Shown: positions 1-13,700 of the stretch, in pieces
How positions within the stretch are numbered: the stretch's first letter is position 1
Layout: each line of letters starts with the position of its first letter
Assembly: GCF_902806685.2 (NCBI RefSeq)
Contig: NC_048553.1
Span: 9,965,099 to 10,029,098, forward strand
Direction of reading: 5' to 3'
Length of the DNA: 64,000 nt
Origin: Maniola hyperantus
Lineage: Eukaryota; Arthropoda; Insecta; Lepidoptera; Nymphalidae
Position numbers and translations under genes: made by a program
Notes under the pieces: model-generated
The model's database searches: none
What the model was told of the DNA's origin: nothing
The model's input: the letters and a program-made list of their open reading frames with translations, nothing else

Positions 1-506
1 AGTTGCTTGTTGGGTTGAGGTGTACGTGCTAAACATTAGCAAATCAGACCAAGGTTCAGCATAAATATAATTTAATGAGTAATAGCTAATATCAATGAAA
101 CATCGCAATAATATTTTGAAAATGTTTTTTTTATTAACACTTACATTTTTACAGCGCCCTAGCCAACAGAGTAATACTATAAAAAAGAAACAGTGTAAAG
201 AACTGTCGAACGCAAAACAATGTTAGTTCTACCGTGTACGTAACGGAATAGCTCACGAAGATCCAATCATTACAATTATATCATTCAGAATTAACGACTA
301 TTGTCTGTGAAATGTACATCCCGACCTGCGTCGGACGAGTACAGAGGGTCACACTAAAGAAACAAACATCACTTTAAATCTATAAACATTTCATATAATT
401 TAGATTTATAGTCGCTATAATGTAATATAATTATTACTTTTATAACCATTATTATATGTTATATGTATTCGTTACCAGTTGCGAGGAGCCGGCCGCTCGG
501 CGCGGC

Positions 507-550
507 CCGAGGCGGGGGCCGAGCGCCGCCGAGGCGGGGGCCGAGCGCCG
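507..550. repeat. Perfect 22-bp GC-rich tandem duplication
   Basis: Two identical 22-bp units (507-528 and 529-550), starting ccgaggcggggg, lie inside a GC island of the presumed 3' UTR. Confidence 0.85.
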
Positions 551-735
551 GCCGACGCAAGGTGACTCTATCATAACTGTATAATTTTAAAAAGTTCTAA
601 TTACGCATTTCTACGTTTTGTTTATTATCTTTTAATTAAGAAATTAAATCTTACGTAATTACCATGAGCAGACTATTTTAATAAATTTCACAAAAATCAC
701 TAATTCAGTTAATTTTAGAAAAAGAAAAGCATAGT

Positions 736-794
736 GTCCGGCCCGGGTCGCGAGCGGGCCCCGGCGCCGTCCGGCGACCGGCACCGGGCCGGAC
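736..794. other. GC-rich stem-loop in presumed 3' UTR
   Basis: An 11-bp perfect inverted repeat, GTCCGGCCCGG at 736-746 and CCGGGCCGGAC at 784-794, encloses a 37-nt GC-rich loop. It would be very stable in RNA. Function unknown. Confidence 0.6.
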
Positions 795-1609
795 GCAGCC
801 GGACCGGCACCGGCGCCCGCCGCGGCCCTCCGAGCGATCGCGACTGTGTATGCTTCGTTATCTACGTTACGAATGAAAATATGGTTTCAAAATTTCAACT
901 ACCTACCTAACAGTAAGCAGTAGTACACTAAACCTCAGGCACTCCACATCGACCTCTCACACACCACGCATCCGTTCGATCGTCAACTGAACATTATTCA
1001 CTCGAAAAATTCAACTTAATCTAAATCACTTAAAAGTTTATAATCGTAGCTCCTTAACTGTTAAATTACAACAAATGCTTCTCGTGCCGCCCGCGAGCGG
1101 CGACGATCTACCGCTAGACACTGTACTTATCGCTTACGGTGTGAAAAACAATTATATCAGTATTAACTCTAGGTGTCGCCCGATGCCGCCGACCGGCGAG
1201 CGCGGCGCGGCGCCGCACCGCCCGCTGAGATTCACGTTCCACCAGATCCGTTGATTCGACGCGTTCGCGATTCAGATATTCAAAATTTCGTCTCCGAACA
1301 GATTTCGATATAAAAATAACTCACAATTTTCAAACAATATCGTGTGTAAACATTTTGAACGTCACATATTCATCCATCACTGAGCATAATATATACATAA
1401 GGTTGGGGGCGGTGCGGCGCGGCCGGCGCGCGGGCCCGGGCGGCGTGTGGCGACGCGGTAACAAGCGGTGAGAAGCGTACACGACAGCGATTACACATAG
1501 ACCGTGACGGCACCGCGACTGTTGTCAGTCAGAGTAAGAACACAAACGAACGTATGTACGGCGTAACTAATGATGCACGACGCGGCGGTGTGGACGTGGC
1601 CGGCGCTGT

Positions 1610-1730
1610 CTAGTAGTAAGTCTCTTGTTCGAGCCAGCCGCCCGGGTTGCGGCGCAGGTAGAAGCGCCGGATCTCGTCGTAGATGAAGATCGACAGCATG
1701 AAGGGGATGGCGGGCAGCCACCACACGAAC
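1610..1730 (-). CDS. Atpalpha: Exon 17: M10, C-terminus ETYY and stop
   Basis: One base plus 39 codons and stop TAG, residues 997-1036. It reads FVWWLPAIPFMLSIFIYDE (M10), then RRFYLRRNPGGWLEQETYY. The two terminal tyrosines are a hallmark of Na+/K+-ATPase alpha and help shape the third sodium site. The exon is GC-rich. Acceptor ccgcag|GTTCG. Confidence 0.97.
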
Positions 1731-4700
1731 CTGCGGACAGACCGGGTTAACACTCGTCCGCACTAATCAAGCTCAGCCCAATAATAATAAATCGAAAAAT
1801 AATTATACCATCAGGACTTCGGCTTCGGAGCCAATCCTAATAAAAAGTTTAGAATTAAAGTTCTAATTTTCGTTCCAAGCAAAATAATTATAAAAAAGCT
1901 GTTTTCAATTAGTAAATACTCAATTGAGAAATCATAGAAAAGGATCTTCAATTCAATTCCCAATTATTGGCTTTTAGGTGTGCCAGGAAAAGGATCTTAA
2001 TTCGAAAGTAAATTTTAAAATTAGACGATATAAAATTATAGATATGGAATAAATATACTGTTCAGTATGATCCATTGTAGAAAAGAAAACGAAGGGACTC
2101 ACTTGAGAGGATACATCCGCAGGCCTTTGTCCATGCCGGGAGTATATGATAGGAAGGCGGCCAGGGCGGTCTCGAAGATCAGGCCGAAGTTGAGAGCCCA
2201 GTTGCGCATGCCCTGGTGAACGATGGAGTTGCGACGGGTCTTGCAAATGATCAAGTCAGCCCACTGCACCACTACGATGGACACGAAGAAAGCTGTGTGG
2301 CAAGTGTACTCGAGAGCCTTGCGGTCGCGGTAAGTCTGGAAAAGCGGTCATAGCATTGCAGTCAACAAATCTGCTTAAAGTCCAAACCAGCTGATTACAG
2401 ATAGCCCAATTTTTTGACTAAATCCCTTAAAATAATAACCATTTTCGCCAAAGATACAGACAATTATTTTTATCTCCAAATTAAGAGTTGATCTTTCTGC
2501 TAATAGAATTAGATTACAGAGTGGATTGTACCAGAGAGTTAATTTTTTAATTCCCCAACTTATTTCAAGATAGACCTTTAGTTAACTAAAAATTCGAAGC
2601 TCAAAAAGATTTTTTCATCAATCACTTTACGATTTACAAATTTGATATCTTCATTTCCTCTTTTAGCATAAATGGTCCTTCGAGCCGGATAAGCCTACAT
2701 CACAATATTAAAACGCAATACAACACTATCACGTACCCATTCCTGTCCATACGAGTCAGGCAAGTCGTTAATCGCCTTCGAATCCCATTGCTTTCTGATG
2801 CCGAACAGTTTCATGGGCAGGAATCCGTTCTCAGCCATGATCACGAAGTATACAAAGAACCCAGCGGCTGCTTGGATCATTCCGATTTGACCATACGCCA
2901 TGGAAATCAACCTGTCAACCCCCAAGATCAATATTATACAACCTGTAACGTGTTTAGGTGTGTTTTCAAGTTGAGATAAAGGACTGACTTTAGGTCACAA
3001 AATAATTTGAATTTAAACTTTTGCAAGTCCTACAGTTTAAAGCGAAATCAGAATATTTTATAAACACAAAATTCGAATTCAGAGAAATGTAGATATTATA
3101 TTGTGAACTCGTAGAAAACATTAAGTAGCAATGTTTTTTATACACAGTAAACTCTACATACACAGAAAATTCAATGTTTAGTGATATTTTTGAAAAACTT
3201 TAATACTTTTGGGTAACTTTTACAGATATTTAAATGAATGTATCTTTTTAATGTGTGATGACTTGATGAGATTATGAGTTTACTTGAAAGTATCTTATAG
3301 CACAATGAATCCTAGGATATTAGGATAGCCTAGAAATGGAATCTATTTCGGCCATAATAAGATGGTACTCACAAAAGTTTAAATTCAAATATAAATTTTT
3401 ATTTATTATTTAAAAAAATCTAATATTTATTTCAAGACTCCCTAACTGAAAGCCAGCCCTTATAAATAAATAATTTCTCTATTGCGTGCTTTGAAAGCAT
3501 TCATCAGTGTTCTTTCTAAACAAGTGATCTTTTAATCTTATACAATTTTAATTAACTTCCAATTTCTTGTAACTCCTCTTTCAATAATCATGCATATTTT
3601 TTTGGAAACTTTTTCTAGATATTTTACATTGTCGTAAAGCATTGTTTTGTGTAAAAGTGAGGATTGCATACCATAATATGATAAATACAAACAGATAAAC
3701 AAAAAAATAGTCTAAAAAAATATAGTGCCGAGTCGGCCATCTTGTTTTAAGGGCGTTAACATACGCATATGATATTGTACTCAGAATAAAAATTAAATAA
3801 TTTATCATATTGGCTGCAACAAATCGTCGATGTAGTAAAAACCGGAATAGACTTCGGTGAATAAAAGATAATTAATAAAAAAACAGTGTTTTCAAAACCA
3901 TCAGTCAATTTTAAGGTTTCGCCAATTGGCCAATTTGAATTCTGTTTTGAACATTTTTTTCCGCTTTTCGGTCTTTACTCCAACGTTTTCTGGTTATTTC
4001 TATTTGTTAGTAATACTTACAGTTGGACGCCACACATGCATTATCATTGTTAATAAACCACCGATAAGCACAAGCAAACAAGATTTTCGAAAAGCGTTTG
4101 TGATCTAAAAAAAATAAAGGATAGCTCAACAGAATATCTAAGTAAGTGTGTATAGTGTGGGTGACGTAAGCTCCTCAGCTCAACTATGCTGTGACCAACA
4201 TAGCGACGTGCCTCTATAAAACTGCTATGTTATATACACAAGAACATATTATATACCCGCATAATAAACCCAAATTAATATTCGGAAAGAAAATATAACA
4301 TGAAAATTATTACAGTACGCTCCATCTCGCCTAAGACATTCCTTGAAAAAAAAAGAACGTTTCTATTAAAATATTCTATCAATATTCTTTCTACTGTAAC
4401 TAAACACAATCACACACAATTAATTCACTAGGTCGTATGCCAGCTAGGTTCTCTAAGTTGATCACTAACGTGCAAGTTAACGACACGACAAAGCGCTGCG
4501 CAATGTCGTTTTTTCATCAATCGTTAAAATATGGAAGAGTGAAGATTTTTAAAAGGTAAAAAGTCTATTGTCTATTCTCTATTTAAAAAAGGGTTCTAAA
4601 TAGAAAACTATTTATTAAACCGTTCGCACATAAAAGTACACTTGCAAGATACACATTTTTCAGTTCTGGAAATGCGTGCTGAAGTCGTCATATGCATTTC

Positions 4701-7700
4701 TTTTTAGTCAGAACTAAAAAATTCGTTGCTTGCGGCTAGACCTGTAATGCGCGATCAGTATTAATATTTAAAATTCATTCTCAAGAAGCTAAAGGAAGTA
4801 AGAGAATAACATCTGTATTCACAAACATTACTATAAAGTCTCGCATTAAATTCAATTCGAACGCACAATGTAGAAAAGACTGCGTTTAGCGTGTCCACCA
4901 ATCATCGTGCGCACGCACGCACGTTCTGTTGTACGCACTTTCAAATTGTGGAACCAGCTTTACCGGCTGGGTTCAAGCAAAACTACGATATGGGGCTATT
5001 AAAGGGGAGGATAAACGAATTCCTAAAGAGATAGCAATGCATTGGTAGTTCCTCTGGTGCTGCAGATGTTCATGGGCGGCAGTGATCACTAAACGTAGAA
5101 CTCCCTGATTGTTTGCTTGGCTATTGTTTTAAATCTTAATAATCTGATTGGTTAACCGTTCGGATGTCCTGTAAAACTTCATAGTAACGTTTGCTAAACA
5201 AATGTAAATCGTGTATTATACACAGAGTAGAGATCGTTTGTTGGTTGTTTTGCTTTACGGGGCTCGTTCGACTCTTTACAGGCAATTGCTTAGTGCTGGA
5301 TCGAGGGTGGGGGCTGTCTTCATAATCACTCTTCCACATCCATGTCAAATGGAACTGTTCAACCACAAGTAGCCGCACCATTAAAATATTTTTTTTTAAA
5401 TTCCAATATGTATTATTTCAACACAGGGTCCAATTTTCAGTGAAATATCATTTTGGTGAAGAATTTAGGCGATATATAGTTTTGAAACTCGATAAAGCTC
5501 GATAGGTGTTGTGTTGAGTTAAATTATAGTATTTTTTATCATAATAAACTAGAATCATGCTAGTAACACCCAACGCATCGCGACAACCTATCTGAGCCTC
5601 GTGCCTTGTTTCAAAATTATGTTAATGAATTAAGTTTTGTACTTGAGTGAACTTAAAAATACACTATTTATTTTCTTTTGTAGGAATGCAATAAAATTAT
5701 TTAGTGAATATTGTGGTAGGATCTAGTTTTTTGTGATAAATTGCACCCTGCGTACAGTCAGTTTCAGGTAAAAAGAGATCTAGACGATAAAGACGATCCG
5801 TTGTCATACTCCACGAGAAATGACAGGTTGACTAACGAACTCGGTATCATCAAATAGATAGATAAATCACCCACTCCGCTAGTTTAAAGTCAAGAGCTCT
5901 TTTTTCAGGACGCCAACTGAATCATAATTTTGATAGTGGGCTATGAATTGTGTCAACACCCAAATGAGTATCTAGTAAGCGTTGCCACGGCGGTGGTGGC
6001 GAGTGCGGCCGACCTTCTGTTGACGAGGTTGTCGCGGTAAGGGTCTCGGGGCTGCCGCTTCATGATATCGGACTCTGGCGCCTCGTACGCCAATGATATA
6101 GCGGGTACCTTCGTAAACACCAAGCAATCAGCACACAACACTAGCGGGCGCGGCCGACCGCGCGTACACAGTACACCCACATACCTACACCGAGCTGTGC
6201 GCCCCTTCGGCGACTCTACCTCCGTATACACATACGCAAATATACAGTACCACTATGATTACTTAATGTACTAGAAAATATCATAAAATAGAAAGATAGC
6301 GTGTGAGGTATAAAAAATAGCTCATTGATAATTTGTACTTATCAAAAGAGCATATAGGATATCTGAAATACTACACTATAGAAATGACAGTTACAAGTAA
6401 GCCCTAAAAATTCATTAGGTATTACGAATAGGTGTTTGATGTATCTAAGATAGATATTTTATTAATGTAGCCTACTGACGACATAATATAGGTAAATGCG
6501 GTGAGATGATCTGTGATTAAAAAAAACCTACGGTATCTGATGGTAACGCGTACGATGTCAAAATATATCGTGTCATGGTGTGCATGAAGGATGTGAAAGA
6601 TAAAAAATAAATAATAAAAGAGTAAACGATATCTGTACCAAAAAGATGTAAAACGTGTGTTTGGAAACGCATGCACGGAAGATAGATGGCAGACACAAGA
6701 AAGACATCGACCACTTACCTTAGCACGATCACTCACATAAACCACATAAGACATTAGAAAGTATATAATCAATATAAAAACCACAACTCATACGTGGAAC
6801 AACGCGTTTGCAGCGTCGCTGGCGAGCAGACGCGTTATTCCACAACGACATCAAGCTACGTTAAAGGAAACAGGAGATCAGTTAATATAGAAAAGTACAA
6901 AAGACAACGCAAGGCAGAAAACGGGAGCGGTGCGATTGTCGCCTTCAATATCCACACTCTACTCGTACGACGGGTCCCGCAAGGCTCCGGTACGCAGGCA
7001 ACAACCAAACCCCAATATTGAAGACTAATTAATGTACACGTGGTAGCAAGCAAATAGCGAATAGTATATGAAGTCTCAACGAGCGGTGTCGCTCGCCGTG
7101 TTTTTACCTCTCGTTAACGAGCTTATCACAGAAAGGATTACGCGGCTGGCGCTTCATTATGTCAGATTCTGCCTCCTCGTAAGCCAGGGAAATGGCGGGC
7201 ACCTACACAAACACTAGCTATGAGAGCGATCGGCAAGCGTGCGTCGCCACTCACGTCACGTGACCACAACATCCAACACTTAACAAGACCTTTGCAAGCA
7301 CACGCCCCCATATCCCCGTATCCAGTAACCGACTCAACTAGCTCTGCACTAGAGGAAGCCAGGATATTGAACCCACTGAAGCGGAGACAAGCAGAGCGAA
7401 GCAGACGTTTGCGCTTCGACCAATCAGATTATTCAGAAATAACATGATCGAATTATCGTGTCATCTAACAATAACCTCATTGTTCTGTTGAACTTATCTG
7501 CTGCACTCCGCTTCAGTGAAAAAACATCCCTATTTCTTGCCTTATTATTCTGAGCAAGAATAGACAAATGAATCAATCTCATTGATTCATTTTGTCGAAC
7601 CTCATCGCTCATCGATCCCTCAAATTATTTATTAGCCCTTTAGTGTAATCTAACATGAGTTGCGTCAATCCTTCAAAGTTTGAAGGATATAACATGATAG

Positions 7701-10700
7701 AATGAATTTATACCAACTCCGTTTGTTTATCTAAAGGCATCGATATTTGCATGGAAGATGAGAGGCTAGCAAAAATTCAGCCAATGAGATCGCTTCAAAT
7801 TCCTACTCTCGCATAGGAAAATTAAGTGATCTGGATAAATTTTTTCCTAGCTCACCATCTCAATTAACACCGTTTCACTCCCACCTAATTTCTTCTATTT
7901 TATTCTCCCAGTACCATCAAGACAGAAAATTTTGATTCAGGACGTGTGCTTACAATATCTTGCGATGCTTATAAACTATCACAGAAAACAAAATGTTAAC
8001 ACATAAAAAGACCATGATATGACGTTTCGCTGATCACCACCAGGCATGTGAAACAAACTTAATCGAATAGGTAATGATGATGTTGAGTGAATCGATTTTG
8101 ACTCGATGGGTCGGAATAACAATCAATGATTTGTCGAGATGATCATGATAAATGGAGGTGAAGTGATTGTTGTAAAATCGATGTGTTGTGTTTCGCCTTA
8201 CATGTGCAACATTTACCAAGTACGAGATAGTTGTACTTCCTAGAAGTAACTTGTATTCGAGTCCCTTACGATAGCTTAGCCGTATAGGTAAATCTTATGA
8301 CTAGGAACAAACACACAAATTAGTCTTTATATAGAAAACTGCGCATAAATTGGGTGTTACGAATTGGTGACTGGACTTTTCTTATGTTAGAAGAAAAAGC
8401 TATTAGAAGCTATTTTGTTATTCAGAACTGGGTTTCTTTCAATTCTTATCACTGTTATCAGGCTCAAAAGGGCTAGAACCCAGAACCGTACAGCCAGTTA
8501 AAAAATAAATGCTTATTCACTCTTGTCTTAAAAGTTCTTCGTGAATAGGCGCCGGAATTTATGCTAATTACAAAGCACGTAAAGCGCATTTGTGTACAGA
8601 CGTATGAAGTCATTCGCATTTCTTTGGCGACTTCGAATTTGCAGTAGGTACTGAAAAATATGTAGTGTTTGGAACATGCTGCAATATGCGATAAGCTTAA
8701 AACTCCCTTTTCAATACATTTGAACTTCGTCAATCAGAATAATATTATATCGCCATTTCGTAACACAAACAACAAATATTATCAAGCGTCACTCCATCGT
8801 TATTAGAACAGGACGAACGCTAAAAAACTCCACTTAGTAGAATTCTTAAAATTAAATTCCATGTAATCATAACCAAATACTTAACCGAACCCAAAGGATA
8901 AAACCTCTTTATTAAAATCACATCAAATCAAATAACTGTATCTGTATTCGTACTGACTACTGCCTTAATATTTCAATTCGAAGCTATCGTTTCGAAATTA
9001 GTTATTATATTATTTTCAGGCATACCAAAATGTCTTTGAGATCTCTGAATTGTCATTTTTATACGCCTCTATACTTTTTTATTTTTATACACATCTTTAC
9101 ATTTTGAAGGTAGTCGATTATTTTCAAGGCTCTGCAAAATTTACTGTTACCTTTCGCATGTGGTATTGATTTGACACAACTTTTACGAACAGGTATTTGA
9201 CGTGGCAACATTGAAGCTAATTCTTTTGTACACAATCTCTACTACAAGGGCATTGCTATTTTATAACGATCCCTGCGCAAAGGATGGTACTGGATTTAAA
9301 GTCGTTAAGTTAGGCAATTTGGTAGTTATAATTACACTGAATAGAGTTTAAAATTAGGTTCACACTCCACTCGTTCACGATACCGATACAACAGCAGCGT
9401 TAGCTGAAAACCGGTTAGGGGTTATACAAAGGCAGCACATTGTATGTAAGGGAACAGAGACCTCTCGTTGACAAGTTTGTCGCAAAAGGGGTTTCTCGGC
9501 GGGCGTTTCATTATGTCCGCCTCCGCTTCCTCGTACGCGAGCGCTATGGCAGGCACCTAGTGTCAATATCTCATTGAATACCACAGACTAGGAGAAAATT
9601 ACGATTCAGAACCTTTTTTTTGCTAAATTCGGTTAAAAATACCGTTCAAACCATCTATACACAATCTATCTATACTCGTGAAAAGAAATTGTATGCTTTT
9701 TACACACTTTTTTTAAAGTTTGGTTTTTTAGTGAAATCGGCTTCTCCCGATATATTTGTGAAGCTTTAGCGTTCCGTAGTTTTCCTTTAGTCTGAGTTAT
9801 AAATAGCCTAAATGGTGAGGTGTTCTCAGCTGAAAATTATTAACTTGAACATCGGACTCCGTAAAGTTGTTCTGGGATTTTATATCATCGTATAATTTAT
9901 TCTACGAATACACCTTTAAAATTAAGTTAAATTATCACCAAAGAGCAACTTTACGAATGTTTTTTAAATTATATTATCAATATCACATAACATTTTTTAT
10001 TAGTGATTACATAAACAGGGTGTTTCTATTGTATGTTACAGAAGTAGAAGATAAAATATTTTGGTGTAAATTCGCAGAAAAGTTTGTTGAATAGAAACCT
10101 TGCTTATATATTCGCGTTAGCGCAAGCAAATATCTATTTCAATATCGCGTATAAATTTAATTATTCCAGAACAAAAAGTGATACTAGTTCTTTTATGTAA
10201 TTAACGTATCGCCAATCGCTTTCACCTCTTCTCTTGATTCCGTCCTGTTATCAAACTGTTCACAAATCCTGCAGTGTGAAAGAACCATGAACTACAGATC
10301 AAAACACTAATCCGCATCAAATCTTAAACTTTCAAGTATCAGAAAAACTGAAATATATATTCACTTGCATATCAAAATACACAATGTAAATTGAACCGTA
10401 AGCCTTAAGATTTAGAGTTGAACTTACCATGTCAGTTCCGAGATCGATACACAGGATGGTAACAGTGCCAAGGGGTAGAGGGATGTCGCATAGGATGAAG
10501 GCAAGGAAGGGCGAGATTTCTGGAATGTTCGAAGTTAGGGTGTATGCGATGGACTTCTTAAGGTTGTCGAAGATGAGGCGGCCTTCCTCCACGCCAGTTA
10601 CGATTGAGGCAAAGTTGTCGTCGAGCAGGATCATGTCGGCAGCCTGTGAAATAATAGTCACTTATGATACAAATGCGCTGTTTTCAAGGCGTAAGTTTGA

Positions 10701-13700
10701 GCTCCAAGCCGTAGGCGAAGGTTTTAATAAAGCCGAAATTTTAATTTTAATTTGTTAATGCTGCATGCATTCGTGCATGATTGCATTTGAAATTTTTTCA
10801 GTTTTTCCCCATATTACCAGGAGACCAGAAACTGTAGTGAATAGTTGTTGACAGGACAGATAGTCCTGGGTGCTGACTTAGGGGTTGACCTAGACCCGTT
10901 GGCTCTCCTCCCTCTAAATGCAAACCTGACTTTAACAATAACAGACTGTTGAAGGACCGATAGTCCTGGGATCCCACTCAGTTGTGACGGTATTCTTCCA
11001 ACTGTTGGCACTAGCGCCCAAGGCGACCGCTGATGCTCTCCCTCTCTAAATGCGGACACAACTTTGAACAGCCTATTTCTTTAAGAAACCTTCTTTTTTG
11101 ACAGAATCTCTAGAAATTGATATTATGGAGTAGGTAACTCACTTGTTTAGACACATCGGAGCCAGCGATGCCCATGGCAACACCGATGTCCGCCTTCTTC
11201 AGAGCCGGGGAGTCGTTCACACCGTCGCCAGTCACGGCCACAATGGCACCAAGACGCTGGCAACCCTCAACGATGATCAGCTTCTGTTGTGGTGATGTGC
11301 GCGCGAAGACGATTTCCGTGTGGTACCTATTTGGATATATGGCTCAGTAAATCATACTACATGCATATAAAGAAAATTAGATCTACTATAACCGGAGTAA
11401 CCGAGACTGCTAACGAATTGCGACGCTGATGCAGAAAAACACCTATGCAATACTGAACATTGGGGCCCAAAAATACTCCAAATAGAAGGAATCACGACGA
11501 TGGAAGAGTAGTGTTGGTTTTTGAATCCCCACTAGTTGGATTTTAAAGGATACCAGCGGCACCAGAATGCAGTATGTAAATCTTTACAAGGGACCTATGT
11601 CCAAGCAGTCTAAAAAATTTTAAAAGCTCCAGTAAATCTCATCAAATATTAAGATTTTTTTGTGATACCTAAAAAGAAAAATAAATAACCAAAAAATTCT
11701 CAGAGTCTTCTCTGTGAGAATTTTTAATACTTCAAATTAGCCTAAAAGATAGCTAAAAAAATCTTTAGAGAACTTATTTCACACTTTGTTGGTGTCCGAG
11801 TCACCCTTCATTTATGGTTTTATTTAAATCAAACGAAGATTTAGGTTTTTTTTAAATCTCGTGGGAACCCTTTAATTTTTTTGTGATAAGATAATGATAA
11901 ATTAGCCTTCGAGGTTTTCAACTACATCCATATAAAAAATTACGTTGATCAGTTTGATTGATGGATTATACTTACTTGAGAATTTCATCGAGTTGGTCCG
12001 AATTAAGTTCACGTAGCTCAGTTCCATGCACGACAGCGGCCTTGGCTTCGCGTGGGTTCACTTCAGAGACCGGGATGTTGAGGCGGGCGGCGATGTCTTC
12101 TACAGTTTCATTGCCTTCCGAGATGATTCCTACGGACTTGGCGATAGCCTTGGCAGTGATGGGGTGGTCTCCTGTTACCATGATAACCTGGGTCCAAAAC
12201 AAAAAGTCTTTAATCCGAAGCACAAAGAACCCACTTTTCATTTAGAAATCAACTTTTATAATATGGTACGGCTTAAACAAGGCCGGTAGCCAGCCGAGCT
12301 ACAAGGCAAAACCTATAGTCGGCCCGCATTTAAATGAAATTTCATTAATGTCGTTTGACAATGTAACCACAAGGCTTTAATGGTACCCTCCCTAATGCAA
12401 ATTTAGGTAAAACCTTCATTTAATATTTAAGGCAACCTCAAATGTTAGGTTGTGTTTTCACATGGACTTAACCCTTAGTTTAATATTCCCTGGCTCAATG
12501 TGTACGCAGCATTTCGCGTATTTGAGTGTGTGAGAGATGCGTATGTGCATGATGTACCTATGTTAATGTAAATATCTCTTTTTAACCGACTTTCAAAAAG
12601 GTGGTTCTTAATTCAGCCCTTTTTTTAATGTATGTACACCGATTTTTTCGAGGTTTCTGGACCATTTTGAATTTTTTTTAATCATCAGCAGAAGTTTCCG
12701 CGGTCGTCCCATACAAAATTCTAGATTCAACCCCTTAATCCTGCAGCCTACCTATAATGGCAATTTGACTAATCAGCAAAGATCAAAAAACTGTCATACA
12801 ATATTTAAGGCATCCTCGCACGCTGTAGCTTCCACATCAAATCAACGTAGTTTGTAAACTGAACATTATGTGTGCTTAGTCTCACCTTAATACCAGCAGA
12901 TCGGCACTTAGCGACGGCATCAGGCACGGCGGCTCGCGGAGGGTCAATCATACTCATGAGGCCGACAAAGCGAAGGTTTTCGACGGGGAAGTTGATATCG
13001 TCCGTGTTGAACTTGTAGCCGATGGGGTACTTGTCCGAAGGTAGTTGCAGATCGCAGAAGCCGAGTACACGCTCGCCGAGACCGCCGAGTTCTAGGTACG
13101 CGTTGTTGAATGCCTCCTTCATTTCTTCGTCCAAAACCTGGGGAATTTAACAGATATGAAAATTGTTTCAACGAAATACGCCAAAAATACACCCAATTAC
13201 TAATTCTCTGGTATCATCAAAATACTATACTACGAACAGTGTTCATTTTCATGTAACCATAATTATTATTTAGGCTATGGTAGTGTTCTTGTTTCCAATT
13301 TTATTATGTAAGTTTCAACCTGAGCAAGCATGAACTTGAATTTATAAATTGAATATTTATGAATAATTTAAAAAAAACTTTTTTTTGATTTTGGATGTTA
13401 ATAACGGCAACACACTGGATCTAAGAAAAAAATTACAGAATATGGAGCATCAAAATAATACCTTCTCCTTTCCTCCAATAAAAATAGTGCTGCACCGTTC
13501 CAGAATCCTCTCAGGCGCTCCCTTCATCACGAGCAACTGTCTAGGATCACTACTATCGTCGCTTTCATGGATGGAAACTTGGTACTTATTCGTTGAGTTG
13601 AAGGGGATTTCGCACACTTTCTTATTCCTTTTCCTAATAGACAAGACGTCTCCGAGCGCCAATTCCATGCACTTGAGTAAAGCTGCTTCTGAAGCGTCAC

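Larger units (their letters stand above)
1..1609 (-). other. Presumed 3' UTR and downstream flank
   Basis: No open frame of interest. The sequence is AT-rich but interrupted by four GC-rich islands (about 481-560, 736-840, 1081-1215, 1405-1470). Minus-strand AATAAA signals occur at 626-621 and 135-130, and either could end the message. The 3' end cannot be fixed from sequence alone. Confidence 0.5.
7203..9461 (-). other. Intron between alternative exons C and B
   Basis: 2.26 kb. It holds a probable MITE (7374-7518) and two short perfect or near-perfect palindromes (7563-7596, 7668-7688). The remaining sequence shows nothing I recognise. The distance is too long for simple steric exclusion between the exons. 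Confidence 0.5.

Noticed and set aside
2912..10427. A fourth copy of the 95-nt alternative exon
   Set aside because: I looked for the conserved coding strings (for example DIMKR followed by LVN) in all intervening introns on the minus strand and saw only three copies.
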